Assembly: GCF_036511935.1 (NCBI RefSeq)
Contig: NZ_AP028878.1
Coordinates: 3,162,001-3,226,000, forward strand
DNA length: 64,000 bases
Origin: Marinobacter nanhaiticus D15-8W
GTDB lineage: Bacteria > Pseudomonadota > Gammaproteobacteria > Pseudomonadales > Oleiphilaceae
Direction of reading: 5' to 3'
The notes beneath the pieces are model-generated. The model was not told the DNA's origin. It saw nothing but the letters and a program-made list of their open reading frames with translations, and made no database searches. Position 1 is the first letter of the stretch. Each line of letters begins with the position of its first letter. The position numbers and the translations under genes are program-made. Positions 10,055 through 18,561 of this stretch are shown in pieces.

Positions 10055-10089
10055 AGCACTATCTAACCAGGCACGAAGCAGAGTCCTCC

Positions 10090-12938
10090 ATGGAAAAGAC
10101 CTACCAGCCCGAGAATATTGAGCGTCAGTGGTACCAGAACTGGGAACAGAAGGGTTACTTCCGCCCGCAAGGCGAAGGCGAGTCCTACTGCATCATGATC
10201 CCGCCGCCCAATGTCACTGGTAGCCTGCACATGGGCCACGCCTTCCAGCACACCATCATGGATACCCTCACCCGTTTTCGCCGGATGCAGGGCCGTAATG
10301 CGCTGTGGCAGGTCGGCACGGATCACGCGGGCATCGCCACCCAGATGGTGGTCGAACGCAAACTGGCGGTAGAAGAGGACAAAAGCCGGCACGACCTGGG
10401 TCGGGAAGAATTCATCAAGCGCATCTGGAACTGGAAGGAAGAATCCGGCGGCACCATTACCCGTCAGATGCGTCGCCTGGGCAACTCCGTCGATTGGGAC
10501 CATGAGCGCTTCACCATGGACGACGGTTTCTACCGCGCCGTACAGGAAGTGTTCATCCGCCTGTACGATGAAGGCCTGATCTACCGCGGCAAACGCCTGG
10601 TCAACTGGGATCCGAAACTGCACACCGCCATTTCCGACCTGGAAGTGGAGAACAAGGAAGAGAAAGGCCACTTCTGGCATCTGCGCTATCCGTTGGCGGA
10701 CGGCGAGAAGACACAGGATGGCAAGGATTACCTGGTGGTTGCCACCACCCGTCCGGAAACCATGCTGGGTGATACCGCGGTGGCGGTTCACCCGACCGAC
10801 GCGCGTTATCAGCACCTTATCGGCAAGAAGATCCTGCTTCCCCTGGTCAACCGCGAGATTCCCATCGTCGCCGATGAACATGCCGACCCGGAGAAAGGGT
10901 CTGGCTGCGTGAAGATCACGCCGGCTCACGACTTCAATGACTACGCCGTGGGTAAGCGCAATAACCTGCCGATGATCAACGTGATGACCCAGGACGCCAA
11001 CATTCGCAACCTGGCGGAGGTGTTCAACAGCGACGGCACGGAAAACACCGAACTCGACGGCACACTACCTGAGGCCTATGGCGGTCTGACCCGCGAAGAC
11101 GCACGCAGGCAGATCGTCGCCGATCTCGAGGCCGCAGGCCTGCTCGATCGCGTGGAAGACCACGTTCTTAGCGTTCCCCGGGGTGACCGTTCCGGCCTGA
11201 TTATCGAGCCCATGCTCACAGACCAGTGGTTCGCCGACGCCAAGACCCTGGCCAAGCCGGCGATCGAGGCGGTCGAGGACGGCCGTATCCAGTTCGTGCC
11301 CAAGCAGTACGAGAACATGTACTTCTCCTGGATGCGCGACATCCAGGACTGGTGTATTTCCCGCCAACTCTGGTGGGGCCACCGTATTCCGGCCTGGTAC
11401 GACGCTGACGGCAACATCTACGTTGGCCGCGACGAGGCGTCGGTGCGCGAGAAATACAATCTGGCTGCCGACTTGCCGCTGGAGCAAGACGAAGACGTAC
11501 TGGACACTTGGTTCAGCTCCGCGCTGTGGACCTTCGGCACACTGGGCTGGCCAGAAGACACCGAGCGCCTGGCGACATTCCATCCGACCGACGTGCTGGT
11601 CACCGGCTTCGACATCATCTTCTTCTGGGTCGCCCGGATGATCATGATGACCATGCACTTCATGAAGGACGAGAACGGCAACCCGCATGTGCCCTTCAAG
11701 ACCGTCTACGTCACTGGTCTGATCCGTGACGAACAGGGCAACAAGATGTCCAAATCGAAGGGCAACGTGCTTGACCCGCTGGACATGATGGATGGTATCT
11801 CCCTGGACGACCTACTCGAAAAGCGCACCGGCAACCTGATGCAGCCTCAGCTGGCGAAGAAGATCGCCAAGCGCACCGAGAAGGAATTCCCGGAAGGCAT
11901 CAGCGCCCACGGCACCGACGCGCTGCGTTTCACCCTGACCTCCCTGGCCACCACCGGTCGGGACATCAACTGGGACATGAAGCGCCTCGAGGGCTATCGC
12001 AACTTCTGTAACAAGCTCTGGAACGCCGCTCGCTATGTGCTGATGAACACCGAAGGGCAGGACTGCGGCGCCAACGACGAGCCGGTTGACCTGTCACTGG
12101 CGGATCGCTGGATCATCAGTGCCCTGCAGCGCTGTGAGAAGGAGGTCACGCGTCATTTCGAGCAGTATCGTTTCGACCTGGCTGCGTACGCCATCTACGA
12201 GTTCATCTGGAACGAATACTGCGACTGGTACCTGGAGCTGTCCAAGCCGGTGCTGACCGACGATAACGCGTCCGTCGAAGCCAAGCGTGGCACCCGCCGC
12301 ACCTGGTTCGCGTACTGGAAGCCGTACTGCGTCTTGCGCACCCAATCATTCCCTTCATCACCGAGGAGATCTGGCAGCGGATTGCGCCGCTGGCCGGCAA
12401 GTCCGGCGACACCATCATGCTCCAGCCCTACCCTGTGACAGAAGACAGCAAGATCGACGCTGCAGCCGAGGCTGATATCGAATGGCTCAAGGGGGCAATC
12501 ATCGCCGTACGCAATATCCGGGGTGAAATGAACATTTCCCCGGCGAAGCAGATTCCCGCACTGCTACGCGGCCCCGCTTCCGATCGCGAGCGTATGGACA
12601 AGAACCGCTCCTTCCTGGTCTCTCTGGCCAAGCTGGAAAGTCTGGAATGGCTGGGCGACGACGAAGCCCCGATGTCCGCCACACAATTGGTCGGCGATAT
12701 GGAAGTGCTGGTGCCTATGGCGGGTCTGATCGACAAGTCCGCCGAGCTTGATCGCCTCGACAAGGAACTTGACCGCATCGAGAAGGAGATCAAGCGTCTC
12801 GAAGGTAAACTGGGCAACGCCAACTTCACGGCCAAGGCTCCGGCCGATGTCGTAGATAAAGAGAAAGCGAAGCTGGCCGACGCCATTAGCAGCCAGACGC
12901 GCCTGCAGGACCAGCGGGCTAAAATCGAAGCAATGTAA
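10090..12938 (+). pseudogene. valS: Valyl-tRNA synthetase, interrupted by a one-base deletion
   Basis: Charges tRNA-Val. The first frame (10090-12438) is normal ValRS up to about residue 738: HIGH-type motif [15 protein letters not shown] near residue 40, editing domain, and KMSKS near residue 555. After the bases ACC at 12301-12303 the frame is lost. Adding one C there restores [19 protein letters not shown] and joins smoothly to the second frame, which runs to 12938. That second part contains the anticodon-binding region and the C-terminal coiled coil with [20 protein letters not shown]. The restored protein would be about 949 residues, the normal length. As valS is essential, a sequencing or assembly error is the likeliest cause, but the sequence as given does not encode intact ValRS. 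Confidence 0.9.
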
Positions 12939-12958
12939 TCGCCTTCGCATTGCCCATC

Positions 12959-13879
12959 ATGAGCACCGCGCCGATGACACAAGCGATCAAACCCAGGATC
13001 CTGATCATCGGTGCGGGCGCCATGGGTCGCCTTTGGGCAGGCTACCTGCAACCCTGTTCAGAGCTCTTTTTCGCCACCCGCACTGCTCAGGCGCCCCGCA
13101 TCGATTTCGTGTTTTGCGACAGCCACGGCGATAGGCATCGAATCGATATTCCGGTCTGCCGGAATCATGACCTCGCCCCCGACCTGATACTGTTAACGAC
13201 TAAGGCTCCGGATGCCGAAGCGGCCTTGGTCTCAGCAGAGCAGCTATTGCACCGACGTCGTCCTGTCATCCTGTTCCAGAACGGCATGGGCAGCCAGCAG
13301 GCGATTGCCGCCCGCTTCTCATCCGTGCCGATACTGGCTGCCTCCACGACTGAAGGGGCCTACATAGACGCAGCCGGCGAGCTGATCCACGCCGGCCGGG
13401 GCCAGACCTGGGTCGGCGCACTCAACGAATGCGCCCACAGCCACGTAGCGACAGCCGCTGAACAACTGGGCCGGTCCGGGCTCGAGGTGAGTGTTGATAA
13501 GGACGTCGAAGATCGACTCTGGCAGAAGCTGGCCATCAACGCTGGCATCAACCCCTTTACCGCCCTGCTCGATTGCTCCAACGGTGAGATACTGGGTCAC
13601 GACTACTTTGAGGAACGCATCGGTGCGGTATGTCATGAAGTCAGCCAATTGATGCATGCCGTTGGCCGTACGGCCCATCCGGAAGAACTGGAAGCCCGGG
13701 TTCGCGATGTTGCCCGGCGCACGGCCGCCAACAGTTCGTCGATGCGCCAGGACATCCGTTCTGGTCGGCCGACCGAAGTGGACATGATGAACGGTTTCAT
13801 CGCCCGCGAATCAGAGAGTCTCGGTTTGCCCGCGCCGGTAAACCGTGCGTTGACCGAGGCCGTAAAAGCCCTGCGTTAG
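12959..13879 (+). CDS. panE: Ketopantoate reductase (ApbA/PanE family)
   Basis: Family members reduce 2-dehydropantoate to pantoate with NADPH in coenzyme A synthesis. The product is about 306 residues. The N-terminal Rossmann motif is GAGAMGRLWAGYL. The central TTKAPDAEAAL and QNGMGSQ segments and the C-terminal KLAINAGINPFTALLDCSNG helix region (catalytic Lys, Asn) are all present. ATG codons at 12959 and 12974, and a TTG at 12950, are possible starts; neither ATG has a strong ribosome site. It follows valS by about 20 bases. Family assignment is firm; pantothenate function rather than a paralogue role is inferred. Confidence 0.85.
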   Translation: MSTAPMTQAIKPRILIIGAGAMGRLWAGYLQPCSELFFATRTAQAPRIDFVFCDSHGDRHRIDIPVCRNHDLAPDLILLTTKAPDAEAALVSAEQLLHRRRPVILFQNGMGSQQAIAARFSSVPILAASTTEGAYIDAAGELIHAGRGQTWVGALNECAHSHVATAAEQLGRSGLEVSVDKDVEDRLWQKLAINAGINPFTALLDCSNGEILGHDYFEERIGAVCHEVSQLMHAVGRTAHPEELEARVRDVARRTAANSSSMRQDIRSGRPTEVDMMNGFIARESESLGLPAPVNRALTEAVKALR

Positions 13880-13934
13880 GACACCGATTTCCAGACTACC
13901 GATCTCCAGATCACTGACTTAATAGGACGCCAAG

Positions 13935-14498
13935 ATGGGTTATCGACTCTCAAAGATCTACACACGTACCGGTGACGACGGGTCAACCGGACTTGCCGAT
14001 GGCAGTCGCATTGCCAAGAATGCCCAGCGCGTCGACGCCATGGGCACGGTGGATGAACTGAACTGCCAGATCGGTGTGCTTATCGAATATCTGGCCAACG
14101 AGGCGGAACTGGCCGAGGTGCTGCGTCGTATCCAGCACCACTTGTTTGATCTCGGTGGCGAATTTGCCGTCCCCGGCAGCCAAATCATCGGCGACGGGCA
14201 CATCGAGTGGCTGGAGCAGACGCTGGATCAGTGGAACGAGAACCTGCCGCCGTTGAAGAACTTCATCTTACCTGGTGGTCGGCGCGACGCTGCCCATTGC
14301 CACCTGGCCCGGGCCATCTGCCGGCGTGCGGAGCGCGTAGTCGTAGCGCTGGGCCACGAGGATTCCATCAACATGGCATCGCGGCATTACCTCAACCGGC
14401 TATCGGATCTGTTGTTCGTATTTGCCCGGGTACTGGTGAGAAAAGAGGGTGGAGAGGAAGTGCTATGGTCACCCACGCCCAAACCTGACGCTGAGTAA
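13935..14498 (+). CDS. PduO-type cob(I)alamin adenosyltransferase
   Basis: Transfers the adenosyl group of ATP to cob(I)alamin to make coenzyme B12. The product is 187 residues. It carries the PduO-type signature: the N-terminal KIYTRTGDDGSTGLADGSR ATP-binding stretch, the DAMGTVDELNCQIG helix, and the C-terminal RRAERVVVAL and LNRLSDLLFVFAR segments. No cobalamin synthesis genes are nearby, so it probably serves salvage. It ends just before a bidirectional terminator. Confidence 0.93.
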   Translation: MGYRLSKIYTRTGDDGSTGLADGSRIAKNAQRVDAMGTVDELNCQIGVLIEYLANEAELAEVLRRIQHHLFDLGGEFAVPGSQIIGDGHIEWLEQTLDQWNENLPPLKNFILPGGRRDAAHCHLARAICRRAERVVVALGHEDSINMASRHYLNRLSDLLFVFARVLVRKEGGEEVLWSPTPKPDAE

Positions 14499-14513
14499 AC
14501 CAGGTAGCCGATA

Positions 14514-14543
14514 AAAAGGCGGAGTCATCAAACTCCGCCTTTT
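14514..14543. terminator. Bidirectional terminator between adenosyltransferase and chemoreceptor genes
   Basis: AAAAGGCGGAGT (14514-14525) pairs perfectly with ACTCCGCCTTTT (14532-14543) around a 6-base loop. It gives a T-run on either strand and sits between two convergent genes. Confidence 0.9.
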
Positions 14544-14567
14544 CTTGTTTGAACCGTAAACGCCGCT

Positions 14568-16595
14568 CTAGACCCGGAAAGAACCCACCAGTTGCCGCAA
14601 TTCAGCGGTAAGGTCGGACATTTCACGGGACGCTTCCAGAGTTTCCTTCGCATTGTCTGCAGTAGTGTGACCCAGCTCGGTGATCTGCTCGACGTTAGTG
14701 TTGATGTTCTTGGCCACGGCGGACTGTTCTTCTGAAGCCTGCGCAATCTGGTGACTCATATCCACGATGGTCGAGATACCGGCCAGGATTTTCTCCAGCG
14801 CCTGGGTCACTTCGGATGATTTCTCCACCGTGGCATCGGTGACCTCGTGGCTGTTGGTCATCGCCTTGACCGCTTCCTTCACGCCATCCTGGAGTCGACC
14901 GATCATTTCCTCGATGTCTTCGGTCGACTTATGCGTACGCTGGGACAGCGAGCGAACCTCGTCAGCTACGACCGCGAAGCCGCGCCCCTGATCACCGGCC
15001 CGTGCGGCTTCGATGGCGGCATTCAACGCAAGCAGGTTCGTTTGTTCAGCAATCGCCTTGATCTCCACCAGCACCTGGCTGATGCTGTCGCTGTCAGCGC
15101 TGACGCGGTTGATAACATCCACTGCGCCTCTGATCTCCGCCGCCAGACGATGGATGGTATCGACACTCTCGGCTACAACCTGACGCCCCTTATCGGCATC
15201 CCGCTCGGCATGGGTAGCGGAATCGGACGCCCGTTGGGCGCTCTCGGCCACTTCCTGCACGGTGTCGACCATCTGATGCATGGCATCGGAAATCTGGTCA
15301 GTCTCCTGCATCTGGCGGGAAACCGCTTCGCTATTGGCAGATGCGGTATCGTTGACACGCACGGCCTGGCCGTCGACATCGCCCGTGGTTCGGCTGACGG
15401 ACCGGATCAATTCCGCCATCTTCGAGGTCATGTTGTTGAACTCGCTGGTTAGCGCCCCCAGCTCGTCACGGTTCTGTAGGTCGATACGAACGGTCATGTC
15501 ACCATCAGCCACCTTGCGCGCCGCACGGCCGAACTGGGTGATGGCCATTTTCACGGACATGAAGAACCCCAGGTAGAGGTAGACGATTATCGCCAGCACC
15601 ACGCCCAACGCCAGGAAGATAATCAGCCGCTGATGGCTTTCGGTATCGAGCCGACTCGCAAGATTGGCTCCCACGGCGTCGAATATGTGGGTCTGGAGCG
15701 CAAAGTGCCGCTCCAGCTCCGCATTCACCAGCTCGTCGAACTCCTGCCAGGGCATTTCCAGCCGGTAAGGCGTGATGACGTTAACATCGAGAGCGTCGCG
15801 TACAGTGAGACTGCTTTGGACAACGGCGTTAGCCAGGTCCGCATGCTGGTTAAGCGCCTCGGAAGAACTCAAGCCGACCTGGAGTTCGGATTCCAGGCGA
15901 CTGTGCAAGTTTGTGAGGCGATCGAACAGCTCGTTCATGGCGTCCGCCAGGGCGTAACCTACCTGCCCCTGGGCCAGGCTATAGATGGCAAACGCCCGGA
16001 CCTGCCCCTGGGCGCTCATGGAGTCATGGAGGGAAGTCGTACCCAGTTCCAGGAGCAGTTGATTCTCGGGTAACGGGTCTTGGGCCAGACCGGATACTTT
16101 CAGCGTCGACGCCAGTAATGAGCGGGCCTTCTGAACGAACTCCTGATAGTACTTGAACTGGGGATCGATGTTGCTCTGGAAGATATCTTCGCTCTTGAGG
16201 GTTTCCCACTCCTGTTGCAAGGCTTCCACCTGGGCAGTCCAGCCACCGCTGGCATCGAAGCTCACTTCGGCGCCCAACAGACTCTCAAAAGACGCGTCGA
16301 TAACGGCCCGGGCCTCGGCACTCTTGGCGAGCACAGCCTCATCGTTAGTCATCTTCCCCACGGAACGGTAGTCACGGTAAGCGTAGGCCGCCCGGACCAG
16401 GGCGTTAGCCTCCCGGAACTGCTCCAGACCTTCGGCCTCGCGATCAATAGCGGCTATGGAGTTATTGAGCTGACTGACAAGTAGATAGGACAAGCCGCCG
16501 ATCGGCAGAAGGAAAAGAACACTGATCAGGCTGAACTTGTAGATCATTGGCAGCCTGTTCATCAACGCAACTGCAGGATACAAAAGTTGCTTCAC
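14568..16595 (-). CDS. Methyl-accepting chemotaxis protein
   Basis: Inner-membrane chemoreceptor that signals to CheA/CheW. The 675-residue product starts at a GTG (16593-16595) behind a GGGGGA ribosome site. A transmembrane helix at about residues 22-42 is followed by a long helical periplasmic domain (to about 325), a second helix (about 327-350), a HAMP domain, and the cytoplasmic signalling hairpin. The hairpin tip has [24 protein letters not shown] and [14 protein letters not shown], near-universal in this family. The ligand is unknown. It stands alone with no che genes nearby. The 271 bases upstream to ampE show no recognisable gene. Confidence 0.95.
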   Translation of the reverse strand: MKQLLYPAVALMNRLPMIYKFSLISVLFLLPIGGLSYLLVSQLNNSIAAIDREAEGLEQFREANALVRAAYAYRDYRSVGKMTNDEAVLAKSAEARAVIDASFESLLGAEVSFDASGGWTAQVEALQQEWETLKSEDIFQSNIDPQFKYYQEFVQKARSLLASTLKVSGLAQDPLPENQLLLELGTTSLHDSMSAQGQVRAFAIYSLAQGQVGYALADAMNELFDRLTNLHSRLESELQVGLSSSEALNQHADLANAVVQSSLTVRDALDVNVITPYRLEMPWQEFDELVNAELERHFALQTHIFDAVGANLASRLDTESHQRLIIFLALGVVLAIIVYLYLGFFMSVKMAITQFGRAARKVADGDMTVRIDLQNRDELGALTSEFNNMTSKMAELIRSVSRTTGDVDGQAVRVNDTASANSEAVSRQMQETDQISDAMHQMVDTVQEVAESAQRASDSATHAERDADKGRQVVAESVDTIHRLAAEIRGAVDVINRVSADSDSISQVLVEIKAIAEQTNLLALNAAIEAARAGDQGRGFAVVADEVRSLSQRTHKSTEDIEEMIGRLQDGVKEAVKAMTNSHEVTDATVEKSSEVTQALEKILAGISTIVDMSHQIAQASEEQSAVAKNINTNVEQITELGHTTADNAKETLEASREMSDLTAELRQLVGSFRV

Positions 16596-16866
16596 TGATC
16601 CCCCTTAATGCTCAGTGCCTGCGGCCGTTTTATAGACCTAGTTGTTTTTATTGCCTGCCCCCGGTGCCGTGGTGTTAAGCCCGGAGCAGAAACGAGCACA
16701 TCGCCCTCCCTGACGTGAATTTCATGAACGTACTTATTATGTCGCCAGGGTCTTCAAAAACTTGAGGTCGACTTCGTTTGTTTATTGTTATTGGTCGAGC
16801 CGGTTGCCTGCGCTCCACGGCTTCCAACGCTGCATGAACGAGAGCTTTTAGTCTTGCGACATCCTC

Positions 16867-17757
16867 TTAAGTGAAGACGCCACCAATGGCAAATAGCGCC
16901 AAAGCGCAAATCCAGACCAGCATGCTGCGATTGAGCAGGTCTCGCACGGCCCGCAGGCTGCGCTCACCGTAATCCGGCCACTCGTCGGGATGCGTCGAGG
17001 CAAAGCGTTCTGGATCAAGAGAATAACTGGAAAGCGCCCCGTTGGCACCCAAGAACAGCAGATCTCTCGACCTGATACCCGGATTTAGCAACTTTTTACG
17101 AGTTTGACGCAGCCAACCGCTCAAATCGCCAGCGATACCAAAGCTGAAGCTCAACAGGCGGGCAGGTATCCAGGCCATCAGGGAAACCATGCGGGCACAC
17201 GGGTGCCGCGTTGCGGGGTGCGGCCAGTGGTCGCGCCAGGCCAATGCCAGCCGCGCCCAGACCAAGCCAGCAGGCCCCAAGAGCACGTACCAGAAGATGA
17301 GGAAGAAATACCGCTCGAAGACCACAAGGATGAACTGTCGGGCCAGGGAGCGATGCAGTTGCTCCGGTGCCGAGGCCGAGCCACGCTCCTCGGCGGAAAT
17401 AAGATGATTGACGTGATGCCAGGCGGCCTGGGCATCTCCACGGCGCCAGGCTTCGCCGTAGGCCCGCATCGGGTTGCGCCAGCCTGGAACGCCCATGGCG
17501 AAGACCAGCAATACCAGATCCAAGGGCCAGGTCAGCATCCACCAGCTACTGCGACTGAGTCCAATATCCACTGCCGCAACCAGCACGACGCATGCGATCA
17601 TTAGGAGGAATGGCACTACCGGTCGCGATTCCCGTCCCGCCTCGACACCGGGGGCATGGGCCAGGAGACGACGAAATACCGGGTCCGAGCCGGATTCCTG
17701 GGAGCCATCCAGCAGCCGACGTACTCCGTAGGCGATCAGCAGTACGACAAAACTCAT
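16867..17757 (-). CDS. ampE: AmpE inner-membrane protein
   Basis: Membrane partner gene of ampD, associated with beta-lactamase regulation through cell-wall recycling. Its biochemical role is not settled. It has 296 residues from the ATG at 17755-17757 (MSFVVLLIAYGVRRLLD); the longer frame to 17910 overlaps ampD and is discounted. Four hydrophobic stretches are visible (about residues 1-12, 46-90, 140-165, 275-295). The motif NPMRAYGEAWRRGD and ERYFFLIFWYVLLGP are typical of AmpE. It overlaps ampD by 4 bases (ATGA), so the two are translationally coupled. Confidence 0.9.
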   Translation of the reverse strand: MSFVVLLIAYGVRRLLDGSQESGSDPVFRRLLAHAPGVEAGRESRPVVPFLLMIACVVLVAAVDIGLSRSSWWMLTWPLDLVLLVFAMGVPGWRNPMRAYGEAWRRGDAQAAWHHVNHLISAEERGSASAPEQLHRSLARQFILVVFERYFFLIFWYVLLGPAGLVWARLALAWRDHWPHPATRHPCARMVSLMAWIPARLLSFSFGIAGDLSGWLRQTRKKLLNPGIRSRDLLFLGANGALSSYSLDPERFASTHPDEWPDYGERSLRAVRDLLNRSMLVWICALALFAIGGVFT

Positions 17758-18401
17758 TGTGAGCGACCCACGCCGTTCGCCGGAGCATCCTGAGCTTCCA
17801 GGAGAGCCTCGAAAAAGGTAGGCCAACTGAAAGCGGGGCCTGGATCGGTCTTGCGGCCTGGGGCGATGTCGCTGTGGCCTGTCATCCGCTCCTGACTGAT
17901 CCGCGGCCAACGCTGCATCAGTGCCCGTGCTATCCGCGCCAGGGTCAGGTATTGCTCGGGCTCGTAGGGGATATCGTCGGCGCCTTCGAGCTCAATGCCA
18001 ATACTGAAGTCGTTACACTCCTCTTCCCCCTGGAAACTGGAGCGACCGGCGTGCCACGCCCGATCGAGAAAGGAGACGAACTGGACGCACTCCCCATCCC
18101 GCCGTACCAGGGCGTGAGCGGAAACCTTCATTTCGCAGATCTGCTGAAAATAGGGGTGCTCCTCCGCGTCGAGCCGGTTGCAGAAGAAGCGCTCGATGGC
18201 GTCCCCGCCAAACTGCCCGGGCGGCAGGCTGATGTTGTGGACCACGAGGAGGGAAATGGACGCATCGTTCGGGCGGACGCCGAAATTCGGTGAAGGACAA
18301 TGCCTGGCGCCCTCAAGCCAGCCGGCTTCGTCGATCGAGAACGCGTGTGGATAGTGCTCGGAAATCAAGATGCTTCCATCAAAGCCGTCTAGCGGACCCA
18401 T
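17754..18401 (-). CDS. ampD: 1,6-anhydro-N-acetylmuramyl-L-alanine amidase AmpD
   Basis: Cytoplasmic zinc amidase that removes the stem peptide from anhydromuropeptides during peptidoglycan recycling. Its loss usually derepresses AmpR-controlled beta-lactamases. The product is 215 residues from the ATG at 18399-18401 (a GTG at 18404 is one codon further out). Zinc ligands fit: His in LLVVHNISLPPGQF near residue 55, and His and Asp in MTGHSDIAPGRKTDPGP near residue 175. The Lys before the final Asp is also kept. It is first in the ampD-ampE operon. Confidence 0.94.
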   Translation of the reverse strand: MGPLDGFDGSILISEHYPHAFSIDEAGWLEGARHCPSPNFGVRPNDASISLLVVHNISLPPGQFGGDAIERFFCNRLDAEEHPYFQQICEMKVSAHALVRRDGECVQFVSFLDRAWHAGRSSFQGEEECNDFSIGIELEGADDIPYEPEQYLTLARIARALMQRWPRISQERMTGHSDIAPGRKTDPGPAFSWPTFFEALLEAQDAPANGVGRSQ

Positions 18402-18561
18402 CACAATACCGCTGCATGAATCCCACTGTCTTTTATTGTTCCGATCGGGTCAGAGGCGCCCGATTCAGCCCGCAATTTTACGATGATTGAAGCACAAAGC
18501 AACGGAAGTGGCCATTCAGGGAGACTCGGCGAGGCCCCAACGCGAGCCCCGCCGAAGGCGA

